Of a DNA stretch of 52,732 bases, positions 43,142-52,535 are shown in pieces; positions within the stretch are counted from its first letter, which is position 1, and each line of letters begins with the position of its first letter. The stretch covers positions 1 through 52,732 of the forward strand of contig NZ_JBFAIU010000014.1 in assembly GCF_040654855.1 (NCBI RefSeq), written 5' to 3'. The DNA is from Asanoa sp040654855 (lineage in GTDB: Bacteria; Actinomycetota; Actinomycetes; Mycobacteriales; Micromonosporaceae). The notes under the pieces were generated by a model. The model did not search any database. It saw only the letters and a program-made list of their open reading frames with translations, and was not told the DNA's origin. The translations under genes were made by a program, and so were the position numbers.

Positions 43142-44293
43142 ATGACCTGGCTCTCCGCCCCTCGGCTGCGTGCCCGGCTGGGGGGCGGGCGGTGGCTGAG
43201 CCCCAGTGCCGAGCGGAGGCTCGTCGACGTCCTCGCGGTCGTGGTGGGCATCGCGGGCGAACTGTCTCTGCTCTATGACGACGGTTCCCCGGTGCGCCCG
43301 ACGACGGTGCTCCTGACGGTTGCCGCCGGCGCGGCGCTGCTCGGTCGACGCCGGTATCCGCTGCTGTTGCTGGCGGAAATGCTCGCCGTCACCGGTTTTC
43401 TCTTCGCCCTGGGCGAGCACCCGGGTGGCGCGTTGGTCTGTGTCGCGCTGTTCACCGTCGCCGAACGCTGTCGGGCGCGAGTTTCGGTGGTGGCACTGAT
43501 CGGCGCCACGATCGTGCTCGTGGCGCTCTCGGTGACCTCGGTGCCCCCGCCGGTGGCCGTGTGGGCGATCGGCGCCGCCCTCCGGGGTCGCCGCCGGCAC
43601 CACGCCGACCTGCGCGAGCGGGCCGCCGCCGCGCGCGCCGAACGTGAGCAGCAGGCGGCGATCGCCGCGCACGAGGAGCGGGCCGCGATCACGCGGGAGC
43701 TCCACGACATCGTCGCGCACTCGGTCACGGTGATGCTGGTCGGCGTACGCGGTGCGCGGGATGTCCTTGCCACGAAACCCGACGTCGCCGCCGACGTGCT
43801 GCGCCGCGTCGAGTCCAGCGGTGAGCAGAGCGTCGCGGAACTGCGCCGGCTGCTGACCCTGCTCCGCTCCGGGATGCCCGCCTCAGCGGCACCGCACCGG
43901 CCCCTGCCGGGCGTGGCCGAACTGACGGAACTGGTGGCCACCTTCCGCGCCGTCGGCCTCTCGGTCAGCCTCGACATCGACGACGAACCGCCGGTCCTCG
44001 ACGAAGGGGTCGCCCTGTCGGTCTATCGGATCGTCGAGGAAGCCCTCACCAACGTGCTGCGGCATGCCGGGACGGACCACGCGCTCGTCCGGCTCAAGGC
44101 CCGGCAGGGACACCTCGACCTCGAGGTGTCCGATCGTGGAGTGGGGCCGTCGGGTCAGCACCCTTCCGGCGGACACGGGCTCGTCGGCATGCGGGAACGC
44201 GTCCGGCTCCTCGGCGGGAACTTCGCGGCGGGACCGGGCCCCGACGGCGGCTTCCGCGTCGCCGCGCACGTGCCGATCGCGGCGTGCCCGTGA
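43142..44293 (+). CDS. Sensor histidine kinase (HisKA_3 type)
   Basis: A 383-residue kinase. Four or five short hydrophobic segments occupy about 30-150, with little outside domain, as in kinases that sense through a partner transporter. The HisKA_3 motif is TRELHDIVAHSV with H188; the ATPase domain has YRIVEEALTNVLRHAG and GHGLVGMRERV. The ATG at 43142 is 5 bases after the permease stop. The stop overlaps the regulator start as GTGA. Confidence 0.92.
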   Translation: MTWLSAPRLRARLGGGRWLSPSAERRLVDVLAVVVGIAGELSLLYDDGSPVRPTTVLLTVAAGAALLGRRRYPLLLLAEMLAVTGFLFALGEHPGGALVCVALFTVAERCRARVSVVALIGATIVLVALSVTSVPPPVAVWAIGAALRGRRRHHADLRERAAAARAEREQQAAIAAHEERAAITRELHDIVAHSVTVMLVGVRGARDVLATKPDVAADVLRRVESSGEQSVAELRRLLTLLRSGMPASAAPHRPLPGVAELTELVATFRAVGLSVSLDIDDEPPVLDEGVALSVYRIVEEALTNVLRHAGTDHALVRLKARQGHLDLEVSDRGVGPSGQHPSGGHGLVGMRERVRLLGGNFAAGPGPDGGFRVAAHVPIAACP

Positions 44294-44955
44294 GCATCCG
44301 CGTTCTCCTGGCGGACGACCAGGAGTTGATCCGCATCGGTCTCCGGCTCTTTCTCGAGACCCAGGAGGGAATCGAGGTCGTCGGGGAGGCGCAGGACGGC
44401 GCGGAGGCGGTGGCGCGGGCAGCCGAACTGCGACCGGACGTCGTCGTCATGGACATCCGGATGCCGGTCCTGGACGGCGTCGCGGCGACGGCGCGCCTGA
44501 CCGCACCTGGGCGCGACCACACGCCGGGGGTCCTGATCCTCACCACGTTCGATCTCGACGAGTACGTCTACGGGGCGCTGCGCGCGGGCGCGGCGGGTTT
44601 CCTGCTCAAGGACGCGCCGCGCCACCGGCTTCTGGAGGCCATCCGCGTGGTCCACGCGGGCGACGCGTTGCTCTCGCCCACGGTCACCCGCCGGCTCGTC
44701 CAGGAGTTCGCCGCTCGCCCCGCGGTCGCCGGACGCCCGTCCCCGCTGCTCGACGCGCTGACCCCACGCGAACGCGAGGTGCTCGTCCTCGTCGCCCGCG
44801 GGCTGACCAACGGAGAGATCGGCGAGCAGCTGGTGGTGACCGAGGCGACCGTGAAGAGCCACGTCGGCCGCTTGCTGGCGAAGGTCGGCGCCCGCGACCG
44901 GGTGCAACTGGTGATCTTCGCCTACGCGAACGGACTCGCCACGGCCGGCGACTGA
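44290..44955 (+). CDS. LuxR/NarL-type response regulator
   Basis: A 221-residue regulator with the receiver acid pocket D9-D10 (LLADDQ), phosphoacceptor D55 (VVMDIRMP), FLLKDAP, and a LuxR helix-turn-helix (LTPREREVLVLVARG, NGEIGEQLVVTEATVKSHV). I prefer GTG 44290, which overlaps the kinase stop (GTGA); GTG 44284 is two codons upstream. Last gene of the ABC/two-component operon, which it probably controls itself. Confidence 0.92.
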   Translation: MSIRVLLADDQELIRIGLRLFLETQEGIEVVGEAQDGAEAVARAAELRPDVVVMDIRMPVLDGVAATARLTAPGRDHTPGVLILTTFDLDEYVYGALRAGAAGFLLKDAPRHRLLEAIRVVHAGDALLSPTVTRRLVQEFAARPAVAGRPSPLLDALTPREREVLVLVARGLTNGEIGEQLVVTEATVKSHVGRLLAKVGARDRVQLVIFAYANGLATAGD

Positions 44956-44959
44956 CGGT

Positions 44960-45922
44960 TCACTTCGATGCGGTGGCGCGGTCCCGACGAAGCTCGGTCG
45001 GGGTGACGCCGTACATCCGGTGGAACCGGCGGGCGAAGTGGCTGGGATCCCGGAAACCCCACCGGCGGGCGATGTTCGCGATCGTCAGCTGCTGGCTTTC
45101 CGGGCGGAGCAGCTCTTCCCTCGCCCGGCGCAGGCGTTCGCTGATGATCCACTGCTCGAGGCGGAGATCGGCGTCGGCGCAGATCCGATAGAGGTACCGC
45201 ACCGATATGTGGTGGGCCGCGGCGATCGCGGCCGGGCTCAGCTCGGGGTCGGCCAGGTGTTGGCGGACATAGAGGCGCACCCGGGCGAGAAGTGTCTCGG
45301 CGAGCACGGCGCGTGCGTGCGGCTCGGCGGGCGCCGCCGAGGCGAGCAGGGCGCGGGCGAGCTCGGTGCTGGCCCGACCGAACATGTCGGCCGCGCTGTG
45401 TGTGCTCAACCGCCGAGGTTCCCGCACCAGCTGCGCGACGTGGCTGGTCACGGCGCCGTACAACGGACTCGCCCGGAGGTTGACGGCGGCCCGGCGGATG
45501 ACGTCGATCGGCAGGCCGACGTCGTCGATGGGTATCTGCAGGCAACCCGCCGCACCCGTGCCCGACCAGGAGAAGTCGTACGGCGCGGACAGGTCGACCA
45601 TCATCAGCGCTCCCGGCCGCACGACCTGGCGGTGGCCCAGTTGCTCGTGTCGGCCCGCGGCGAGCCGCTGGACGGAGAGGGCGACCACCGGTGCGGCGTC
45701 CTCCTTGGCCAGCTTCGGCGTGCGCAGCAACCGGATGCCCGTCGACCGGACGGTGAAGACGCTGGCGTCGCCGAGCTCCCAGAACTCGATGCGGGTGTGC
45801 ACCTCGCCGTCCGCGTCCTCGTGGACGACGTACGACGGCGCGGACGCCTGCATCATCGCCGAGTAGACGGTGTCGATGCGATCTTGACGCGGAATGTCCG
45901 CGGTATCCAACACGAAACCCAT
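44960..45922 (-). CDS. AraC-family transcriptional regulator (AraC_binding_2 type)
   Basis: A 320-residue regulator with a cupin-like AraC_binding_2 domain (about 1-180, HTRIEFWELGDASVFTV ... VVALSVQRLAAGRHEQ) and a C-terminal double helix-turn-helix (LSPAAIAAAHHISVRYLYRI, then IANIARRWGFRDPSHFARRF). I chose ATG 45922 for its AGGCGG site and for the start of the domain; a TTG at 45997 is possible. It is divergent from the hydrolase gene at 46098, its most likely target. Confidence 0.88.
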   Translation of the reverse strand: MGFVLDTADIPRQDRIDTVYSAMMQASAPSYVVHEDADGEVHTRIEFWELGDASVFTVRSTGIRLLRTPKLAKEDAAPVVALSVQRLAAGRHEQLGHRQVVRPGALMMVDLSAPYDFSWSGTGAAGCLQIPIDDVGLPIDVIRRAAVNLRASPLYGAVTSHVAQLVREPRRLSTHSAADMFGRASTELARALLASAAPAEPHARAVLAETLLARVRLYVRQHLADPELSPAAIAAAHHISVRYLYRICADADLRLEQWIISERLRRAREELLRPESQQLTIANIARRWGFRDPSHFARRFHRMYGVTPTELRRDRATASK

Positions 45923-46097
45923 GTGAGCCGCCTGGTGTGCACGGAGAGCCGACAACGGTGCACTCACGGCCTGGCCCGGTAGTGCACGCTGCTCCAAAGG
46001 CTCTCATGGACGCGCAGCTCAGGGGGGATCGTGCTCAGGGAGCGGACGCTCTCCGAGGATCTGCTCGCGCTCGTCCGCTCTTGCTAGGAGGCACTTC

Positions 46098-46898
46098 ATG
46101 ACCAAACCGGACACCATCGTCCTCGTTCACGGCTTCTGGGTCACCCCGCGCAGCTGGGAGAACTGGGTCCGCCACTACGAGGCCAAGGGCTACCGGGTGC
46201 TGGCGCCGGGCTACCCGGGCTTCGAGGTCGAGGTCGAGGCGCTGCGGGAGAACCCGCAGATCATCGTCGACGTGACCGTGCCGGAGATCATCGCCAAGAT
46301 CGAGGGAGAGATCAAGGAGCTGGACAGCCCGCCGATCATCATCGGCCACTCGGCCGGCGGCGCGTTCACCCAGATCCTGCTCGACCACGGCTTCGGCGCG
46401 GCCGGCGTGGCGCTGAACTCGGCACCGACGGAGGGCGTGCGGGTCGTGCCGCTCTCGCAGGTGAAGTCGACCTTCCCGGTGCTGAAGAGCCCGGCCAACC
46501 GGCACAAGGCAGTGGGTCTGACGTTCGAGCAGTGGCGGTACGCGTTCACCAACACGTTCACCGAGGACGAGGCCCGCGCCCTCTACGAGCGCTACCACAT
46601 CCCCGCCAACGGCGGCATCCTGTGGGGCAGCGTGCTCGCCAACTTCCAGCCCGGCCCGCAGGAGACCTGGGTCGACTACCACAACGACGACCGCGCGCCG
46701 CTGCTGTTCGTCTCCGGCAGCGAGGACCACATCATGCCGCCGGCGATCCAGCAGTCCAACCGCAAGCACTACAAGTCGAACACGATCACCGAGATCCGCG
46801 AGTACGAGGGCTACGCGCACCTCCTGCCGGCCCAGGAGGGCTGGGAGCGGATCGCCGACGAGGTTCTCGACTGGGCCCTCGAGCACGCACGGTCATGA
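46098..46898 (+). CDS. Alpha/beta hydrolase
   Basis: A 266-residue cytoplasmic hydrolase. The oxyanion-hole motif VHGFW is near residue 10, the nucleophile is S85 in GHSAGG, the acid is probably in SGSEDHIMP, and the histidine in EGYAHLLP. The ATG has AGGAGG upstream. Its stop overlaps the next gene (ATGA). The reaction could be an ester, lactone or dienelactone hydrolysis; substrate unknown. Divergent from an AraC regulator with 175 bases between. Confidence 0.87.
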   Translation: MTKPDTIVLVHGFWVTPRSWENWVRHYEAKGYRVLAPGYPGFEVEVEALRENPQIIVDVTVPEIIAKIEGEIKELDSPPIIIGHSAGGAFTQILLDHGFGAAGVALNSAPTEGVRVVPLSQVKSTFPVLKSPANRHKAVGLTFEQWRYAFTNTFTEDEARALYERYHIPANGGILWGSVLANFQPGPQETWVDYHNDDRAPLLFVSGSEDHIMPPAIQQSNRKHYKSNTITEIREYEGYAHLLPAQEGWERIADEVLDWALEHARS

Positions 46899-47686
46899 CC
46901 ACCGTCCGCGTCACCCACATCGGCGGGCCGACGGCGCTCATCGAGTTCGCGGGCTGGCGGTTGCTGACCGACCCGACGTTCGACCCGGCCGGACGCACGT
47001 ACGCGTTCGGCTGGGGCACCTCCTCCCGCAAGCTCGTCGGGCCCGCGCTCTCCGCCGACGCGCTGGGTCCCATCGACGCCGTCCTGCTGACCCACGACCA
47101 CCACGGCGACAACCTCGACGACGCGGGCCGCGAGCTGCTGCCGTCGGCGGGCGCCGTCATCACCACCAGGCCGGGCGCCGGCCGGCTCGGCGGCAACGCC
47201 CGCGGGCTGGCGCCGTGGGAGTCGACCACATTGCGGGACGGTGAGCGTCCCACCGTCGAGATCACCGCCACGCCGTGCCGGCACGGCCCGCCGTTGAGCC
47301 GTCCCATCGTCGGCGACGTGGTCGGCTTCGCCCTCGGCTGGGACGGACAGCGGCACGGACGTCTCTGGGTGTCCGGCGACACCGTTCTCTATCCGGGCGT
47401 ACGCGAGATCGTCGGCCGCCTGCCGATCGGGCTCGCGCTCGTGCACCTGGGCGGCGTCCGGTTTCCCGTGACCGGGCCGCTGCGTTACAGCATGACCGCG
47501 CGGGCCGCCGTCAAGCTGCTCGACGCCGTGCGGCCCCGAACCGCCGTGCCCGTGCACTACGAGGGCTGGAAACACTTCCAGGAGTCGCGGACCGCCATGG
47601 AGCGGGAGTTCGGGAACGCGCCCGACGAGGTGCGCGAACGCATCGCGTGGGTGCCGATCGGCGTGCCCACCGACCTGGAGACCTGA
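46895..47686 (+). CDS. Metallo-beta-lactamase-fold hydrolase (UlaG/NAPE-PLD-like)
   Basis: A 263-residue metal-dependent hydrolase. The metal motif is the variant H67-D-H-H-G-D72-N73 (THDHHGDNLDD), found in one subgroup of the family rather than the standard HxHxDH. Later ligands are seen in TPCRHGPP, VSGDTVLY and VPVHYEGWKHF. The ATG overlaps the hydrolase stop, so the two are coupled and may act on one substrate. The fold includes lactonases and phosphodiesterases. Confidence 0.85.
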   Translation: MTTVRVTHIGGPTALIEFAGWRLLTDPTFDPAGRTYAFGWGTSSRKLVGPALSADALGPIDAVLLTHDHHGDNLDDAGRELLPSAGAVITTRPGAGRLGGNARGLAPWESTTLRDGERPTVEITATPCRHGPPLSRPIVGDVVGFALGWDGQRHGRLWVSGDTVLYPGVREIVGRLPIGLALVHLGGVRFPVTGPLRYSMTARAAVKLLDAVRPRTAVPVHYEGWKHFQESRTAMEREFGNAPDEVRERIAWVPIGVPTDLET

Positions 47687-47834
47687 CCCGCCCCGACCGG
47701 GTGGCCGGTCACTGGGAGACGTTTGGCGGCGCCGACCGTCCTGGCGGCTGACGGTCAGGGCGTCAGCCGCCGGGACGGCGGGACGATCTCCCTGGCCGAT
47801 CCCGTCCACGGGACCCGCTCGGCATCATCGAGCC

Positions 47835-48041
47835 ATGCTGACGTGGACACCCGACCTCGGGTTGCTGAAGGCACTGATCGCGATGAACGACGGCAAGACG
47901 GACATCGTCCTCACCCCGCCCGACCAGCAGGTGCTGGATTGGGCGCGGGTGCAGGGCTACCGGGTGACGGTCGCGGCCGGTACGGCGGAGATCCGGCCCG
48001 GTGACGACCCGAACGGCCCGCCACCGCCGCTGACGTTCTGA
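47835..48041 (+). CDS. Small hypothetical protein, 68 residues
   Basis: A 68-residue product with a coding-like third-position GC bias. It reads LTWTPDLGLLKALIAMN, then DQQVLDWARVQGYRVTVAAG, and ends in a Pro-rich tail. The ribosome site before the ATG is weak. No family recognised. It converges with the multicopper oxidase gene, 9 bases apart. Confidence 0.55.
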   Translation: MLTWTPDLGLLKALIAMNDGKTDIVLTPPDQQVLDWARVQGYRVTVAAGTAEIRPGDDPNGPPPPLTF

Positions 48042-48050
48042 ACTGAGGAG

Positions 48051-49559
48051 TCAGTCGACGATCTTCATCTGCGCCATCATGCCGGTGGACGAGTGGTCGA
48101 TCATCTGGCAGTGATACACATACCGCCCGGTGTACGGCCCGAAGGTCGCCTGCAGTCGGACGGTCTCACCGGGTGCGACGCCGATCGTGTCCTTCAAGCC
48201 GGCCTCGCCCGGCGCCGGGGGCCGCCCGTTGCGGTCGAGCACCCGGAACTGCACCAGGTGCGGGTGGAAGTTGTGCGGCACGGCGAAGCCGGACCTGTCG
48301 TTCGTCACGGTCCACACCTCGGTGGTGCCGCGCTTGATCCGGGTGTCGACGCGCTTCGGGTCGAACTGTCGCCCGTTGATGAGGAACCGGCCGGTGGCCC
48401 GGTCGAAGCTGAGAACGAACTTCCGCTTGGCCGTGGCGGCCGGCAGCGCCGGGATCGTGCTGAGCCGGTCCGGCACGCGGCTCGTGTCCTTGCCGCCCCG
48501 GCTGACGTCGAAGCGCATCACCGGCCCGGCGTCCTCGTCCTCGAGGAAGACCTGGCTGCCGACCTTGAACCGGCTGAAGTCGACGACGACCTCGACGCGC
48601 TCCCCCGGCGTCAGCCGCCACGACCGGACGGCCGCCGGCGCCGTGAGCAGACCGCAGTCGCTGGCGATCTGGGCGACCTCGGTGTTCCTGCCGAGCCGCA
48701 GCGCGAAGGTCCGCAGGTTCGAGGCGTTGACGAACCGCAACCGGTACCGCCGCGCGGCGACCGGAAAGTACGGCCAGGGCTTGCCGTTCGCGAGGATCGT
48801 GGTGCGCTCCTGGAAGTCGTTCGGCTCGAAGACCAGCCGGGCCCGGTCGTCGAAGCGGGCGTCCCGCAGCATGATCGGGATGTCGTGGGTACCGCTGGGC
48901 AGGCGCAGGCCGGCCTCGGCCGGATCCTCGATCAGGTAGCAGCCGGCGAGCCCGCGGAACACGTGCTCGGCCTCCATGTGGTGGGCGTGGTCGTGGTACC
49001 ACAGCGTTGCGGCGCGCTGCTGGTTCGGATAGGTGTAGTCGCGGCTCCGGCCCGGCGCGAGCGTGTCGGTCGGGAACCCGTCGCTGGCCGCCGGCATGCG
49101 GCCACCGTGCACGTGCACCGACGTGCCCATGTCGAGGTCGTTGGTGTGCCGGACGATCACCTTTCGCCCGACGCGGGCCCGCAACGTCGGCCCGGGGAAC
49201 GCCCCGGCGTACGTGAGCACCTCGGTGCGCGTGCCGGGCAGGATCTCGACGCGCGCCTTCCGGGCGGTCACGACGTAGCGGTCGGTGTCGCCCTTGGTGG
49301 ACTCCGGCCGCAGCACGGGCGGAAGAGGCATGCGGACGCTGAAGGGCTCGACCGCCGGACCCGACCGGTGCCGCACCTGCCCACCATGCCCCTGATGCCC
49401 GGTCGCGGGCGTGGCGGCGGGCTCCCTGGCCGGCGCGGCCGCGGGCTCGGCGCTCGCCCTGCCCCGCGCGGCGCCCGCCGCTCCAGCCGCGACGAGGGCG
49501 GCCACCCCCGCCGTCGCACCGACGATGACGTTGCGCCTGCTTACCTTCGACCACTCCAC
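48051..49559 (-). CDS. Exported multicopper oxidase (Tat signal)
   Basis: A 502-residue oxidase, probably laccase- or bilirubin-oxidase-like. A twin-Arg signal (SRRNVIVGATAG) near the start implies folded, copper-loaded export by Tat. Copper motifs are all present: HVHGG, WYHDHAHH, HNFHPHLVQF and the type 1 site HCQMIDHSSTGMM, with Met as axial ligand. A HQGHGG stretch near residue 55 could help gather copper. I start at GTG 49559; the frame is open 18 residues further upstream, and the start is uncertain. Confidence 0.91.
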   Translation of the reverse strand: MEWSKVSRRNVIVGATAGVAALVAAGAAGAARGRASAEPAAAPAREPAATPATGHQGHGGQVRHRSGPAVEPFSVRMPLPPVLRPESTKGDTDRYVVTARKARVEILPGTRTEVLTYAGAFPGPTLRARVGRKVIVRHTNDLDMGTSVHVHGGRMPAASDGFPTDTLAPGRSRDYTYPNQQRAATLWYHDHAHHMEAEHVFRGLAGCYLIEDPAEAGLRLPSGTHDIPIMLRDARFDDRARLVFEPNDFQERTTILANGKPWPYFPVAARRYRLRFVNASNLRTFALRLGRNTEVAQIASDCGLLTAPAAVRSWRLTPGERVEVVVDFSRFKVGSQVFLEDEDAGPVMRFDVSRGGKDTSRVPDRLSTIPALPAATAKRKFVLSFDRATGRFLINGRQFDPKRVDTRIKRGTTEVWTVTNDRSGFAVPHNFHPHLVQFRVLDRNGRPPAPGEAGLKDTIGVAPGETVRLQATFGPYTGRYVYHCQMIDHSSTGMMAQMKIVD

Positions 49560-49609
49560 CCGCTGAGTTTCCAAGACAATCCGGCGAGTGTACGTAGCGA
49601 CACACAGAG

Positions 49610-50233
49610 TCACCGTTCCGAGTCAGTGGCCGCCTCGTACTGTGGGCGACCCGTCGTCCGGTAGGTCTGGATCGCCATGCCCTTGGGGGTGGACCGCAGG
49701 TCGACCAACGCGAGTCCGATGTCCGGGCCGGCCGATGGGAAGAGCCGGGTGCCCTGCCCGACGATCACGGGATAGGTGAGCAGGACGATCTCGTCGACCA
49801 ACCGATGCTCGAGCAGCCAGCGGATCAGGGTGCCGCTGCCCCACACCTGCAGCTCACCGCCCGGCCCGGCGCGCAACTCGGCGATCGCGGCCGCCAGGTC
49901 CCCGGACAGGACCGTCGTGTTCGCCCACCGCGGGTCTTCGAGCGATGTCGACACCACATATTTGGGGCGCGTGTTCAACGCCTCCCCGACCGGGTTGCCG
50001 GGATCCATGCCCGCTCCCCAGGACCCCGCGAAGATCTCGTAGGTCCGCCGCCCCAGGAGGAACGCGTCGGCGCGCTGGAAAGCGTTGCCGATGAACGCCG
50101 ACGCCTCGTCGTCGAGCAGCGGCGGGCCCCAGCCGAAGCGGTCGAATCCGCTGCCCTGCTCGGGGTCGTCGATCCGTCGATGCCCCTGCGTCACCCCGTC
50201 GAGAGAGACGTTCGTGATGGTGGTCAGCTGCAC
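49610..50233 (-). CDS. DHFR/RibD C-terminal-fold reductase
   Basis: A 207-residue cytoplasmic protein of the RibD_C/dihydrofolate-reductase-like family. It has TNVSLDGV at the N-terminus, FLLGRRTYEIFAGSW, VVSTSL, LQVWGSGTLIRWLLEH and VDEIVLLTYPVIVGQGTRLF, a set common in the YwjB/YyaP group. NADPH-dependent reduction of an unknown substrate is expected. The GTG start at 50233 has no clear ribosome site. Confidence 0.85.
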   Translation of the reverse strand: MQLTTITNVSLDGVTQGHRRIDDPEQGSGFDRFGWGPPLLDDEASAFIGNAFQRADAFLLGRRTYEIFAGSWGAGMDPGNPVGEALNTRPKYVVSTSLEDPRWANTTVLSGDLAAAIAELRAGPGGELQVWGSGTLIRWLLEHRLVDEIVLLTYPVIVGQGTRLFPSAGPDIGLALVDLRSTPKGMAIQTYRTTGRPQYEAATDSER

Positions 50234-50358
50234 GGGTAAAGACTCGCGTACCCCGGTTTCACGTCGGCTTCATGGGTCGCCCTACGGGCAAAAGTGTCCG
50301 GGCGCGGTCCGGGGCACCACCGATGTGCACCGCCGTCGGCGCCGCCTACCGTCCACTT

Positions 50359-50976
50359 ATGACATCGAGAATGATCGAACTCGGGTCGTCGCGGCTCGCC
50401 GGACTGCCCGACGCCGGCCTGGTGGCGGCACCTCTCGTCTGGCTGAGCGGCTGGGTGATCATGCGCCTCGGCGGCGCTTCCGGCCCCAACGCCGGTTGGG
50501 ATGTCGCACACGCGCTCTGGATCGTGGGCTTCGCGCTCTTCGGAGCCGCCGCGTACGCCCTGTCCCGCCTCGTCGGCCGTTCGCTCGTGGGGCGGGTCGC
50601 TCTTGTCGTCGCGCTGATCGGGGCGGCCACGCTGGTCGTGCAGATGGTCATCGACCTGGTCGTCGGCCTGTGTGCCGTGGACAAGCCCGCCATGGACGAC
50701 CTCTACGACAAGGTCTTCGCCGCCCCGGGCGTGGAGCTGGTCTTCTTCACGGTCGGCCCGATCCTGCTCTTCGTGGGTCTGCTGGCGCTGATGATCCTGG
50801 CCGCGCTGCGGCGTACCGCCAACGCGTGGCAGGCGTTGCTGGTCCTGCTGGGGATCGCGTTGATGGTCGTGGGCCGGCCGGCCGACGGCGCGCTCCGCCT
50901 CCTCGAGGGCGTTGGTGCGGTGTGCCTGTGGCTGGCCCTCGCCCCGCTCGCCCGCCGGCCCGAACCCAACCGGTAG
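50359..50976 (+). CDS. Integral membrane protein of unknown function
   Basis: A 205-residue inner-membrane protein with about six hydrophobic helices and the conserved-looking segment MRLGGASGPNAGWDVAHALWIVGF. The start is ATG 50359; ATG 50371 is possible. I do not recognise a named family. It ends 9 bases from the convergent anti-sigma-like gene. Confidence 0.72.
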   Translation: MTSRMIELGSSRLAGLPDAGLVAAPLVWLSGWVIMRLGGASGPNAGWDVAHALWIVGFALFGAAAYALSRLVGRSLVGRVALVVALIGAATLVVQMVIDLVVGLCAVDKPAMDDLYDKVFAAPGVELVFFTVGPILLFVGLLALMILAALRRTANAWQALLVLLGIALMVVGRPADGALRLLEGVGAVCLWLALAPLARRPEPNR

Positions 50977-50985
50977 AAGGCCCCC

Positions 50986-51723
50986 TCAGTCGATGGCCAC
51001 CGCCGGGTCCAGGGCGATCCTGGTCAGCTGGTCCGGGGTCAGCAGGGTTTCGCCCTTGGCCGTTCTGGCCGTCGCCTTCACCTCCGTGCCGTCGGGCCGG
51101 AAGACGGTGACGTTCACATCCGTCATCACGTCGAACTCGCCGCCGGTGGGCTGGCCCCGGTACGCCTCGGACGTCTCAGCACGGACGCGTTCGCCGTTCG
51201 GGCCCTGGGAAACGGTGCAGTTCGGCGTCGATCTGGCGCAGGCCCCCTTGTCGGTCGCCCGGGCATTCGGGGTGACGACCTGGATCGAGACCCGGGCGCG
51301 CACATCGCCGCGGACGACCACCGCCCAGCCGAACCAACCGGCGTACGACGACCCCGATACCTCGTTGACCTGCCAGGTCGACCGCGTGGTGACCGGGCCG
51401 TTCCACGTGTCGGTCTTCCCGGTCGCGCCGGTCACCCAGCCCAACCTGGGGGCCTCCCGGTCGAGGGCGGCGAGCATCGCCTTGGTGAGCCGTTCCTGGT
51501 CCGTCACCGCGATGGTCGTCGTGGCACCGGACATCGGGCGCGCGTCGTCCCGCAGCGCGCCGATGCCGAACGTGGCGGCGAGGACCGCCACGGCCGCGAT
51601 CCCGGCCGCACGTGTCCGGCGTGCCCGAAACCGCCGGACCTCGCGCGCCACCACCCGATCGACGTCGACCGACGACGGCGGCGCCTCGCCGATCGCCTCG
51701 TCGAAAAGCTGCCGGTACGTCAC
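50986..51723 (-). CDS. Membrane-anchored anti-sigma-like protein
   Basis: A 245-residue protein. An N-terminal cytoplasmic part (~1-40, YRQLFDEAIGEAPPSS ... RRFRARRTR) is followed by one membrane helix (about 41-60, AAGIAAVAVLAATFGIGAL) and an outside domain with a cysteine pair (GACARSTPNCTV). This layout fits the anti-sigma partner of a SigE-type sigma factor. Its GTG overlaps the sigma stop as GTGA. No HxxxCxxC zinc motif is seen, so it is not a ZAS-type anti-sigma. Confidence 0.78.
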   Translation of the reverse strand: MTYRQLFDEAIGEAPPSSVDVDRVVAREVRRFRARRTRAAGIAAVAVLAATFGIGALRDDARPMSGATTTIAVTDQERLTKAMLAALDREAPRLGWVTGATGKTDTWNGPVTTRSTWQVNEVSGSSYAGWFGWAVVVRGDVRARVSIQVVTPNARATDKGACARSTPNCTVSQGPNGERVRAETSEAYRGQPTGGEFDVMTDVNVTVFRPDGTEVKATARTAKGETLLTPDQLTRIALDPAVAID

Positions 51724-52301
51724 CGCTTCTTCCCTCCCACAGGTTCCGTCGCCATCAGGCGCAGCGTCTCCAGCGCACGCGCCGCCTGGCTCTTGACCGA
51801 GCCGGTCGTGATGCCCAGGATCTCGGCGGTCTCCGCCACCGACAGGTCGCAGTAGTAGCGGAGCACGACGACCGCCTTCCGCCGCGGCGGAAGCTGGCCG
51901 AGCAGCTGCAGGAGCTCGCTCCGGTCGATCACCGACGGCTCCCCGACCCCCCGTTCCGCTCGGTCGGGCAGCTCGTCCACGGCGTGCTCGCGCCGCCACG
52001 GTCGGCGGCGCTCGTCGAGCCAGGCGTGGGTCAACACCTTCCGGACGTACGCGTCGACGTTCGTCGCGTCGCCTACTCGCCCCCAGTTCCGGTAGAGCTT
52101 GCCGATGGTGATGGAAACCAGATCGTCGGCCGTGTGCCAGTCCCGGCACAGCAGGTAGGCCATCCGCCGCAACGGGCTCAGTCGGCTTGCCACGAACTCG
52201 CGGTATTCGTCCTCCGCATCCCGGTTCACCGCTCCGGGCCTTCGCACCACGTCATGTCCAAGGGACGGAATGCACCACCAGTCGGGTTGCTCGGCGCACA
52301 T
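51720..52301 (-). CDS. ECF RNA polymerase sigma factor, SigE type
   Basis: A 193-residue sigma-70 factor. Region 2 reads YREFVASRLSPLRRMAYLLCRDWHTADDLV, and region 4 has LPPRRKAVVVLRYYCDLSVAETAEILGITTGSVKSQ. I give the ATG at 52301, which has GGAG 6 bases upstream. An in-frame GTG at 52229, also with GGAG, would drop 24 residues and fits the family start better, so the N-terminus is uncertain. Cotranscribed with its anti-sigma partner. Confidence 0.88.
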   Translation of the reverse strand: MCAEQPDWWCIPSLGHDVVRRPGAVNRDAEDEYREFVASRLSPLRRMAYLLCRDWHTADDLVSITIGKLYRNWGRVGDATNVDAYVRKVLTHAWLDERRRPWRREHAVDELPDRAERGVGEPSVIDRSELLQLLGQLPPRRKAVVVLRYYCDLSVAETAEILGITTGSVKSQAARALETLRLMATEPVGGKKR

Positions 52302-52535
52302 CTGATTCTCCGCCGGGCTCGTACCGTGTCATGATCTGGCTGCTGACCTGCGGTTTTGCCCCACCGGCGGTGCTTCGCCCCGGGGCGGGTCGGTCACCGA
52401 ATCTTTCTCACTACGTGCAACGCCAGGCCATCGCGGGTCCGTCTTAACCGTGCCAACCGTGGCGGACGCGATTAGGACCTTGATGATCACCCCTCGAAAC
52501 CGGCAGTCACCCGTCCTCGACCCGGGTCCGGCCGC

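Noticed and set aside
46006..46101. A 31-codon frame that ends in the ATGA of the hydrolase start, a possible leader peptide
   Set aside because: No ribosome site and no coding bias; the AGGAGG inside it serves the hydrolase.
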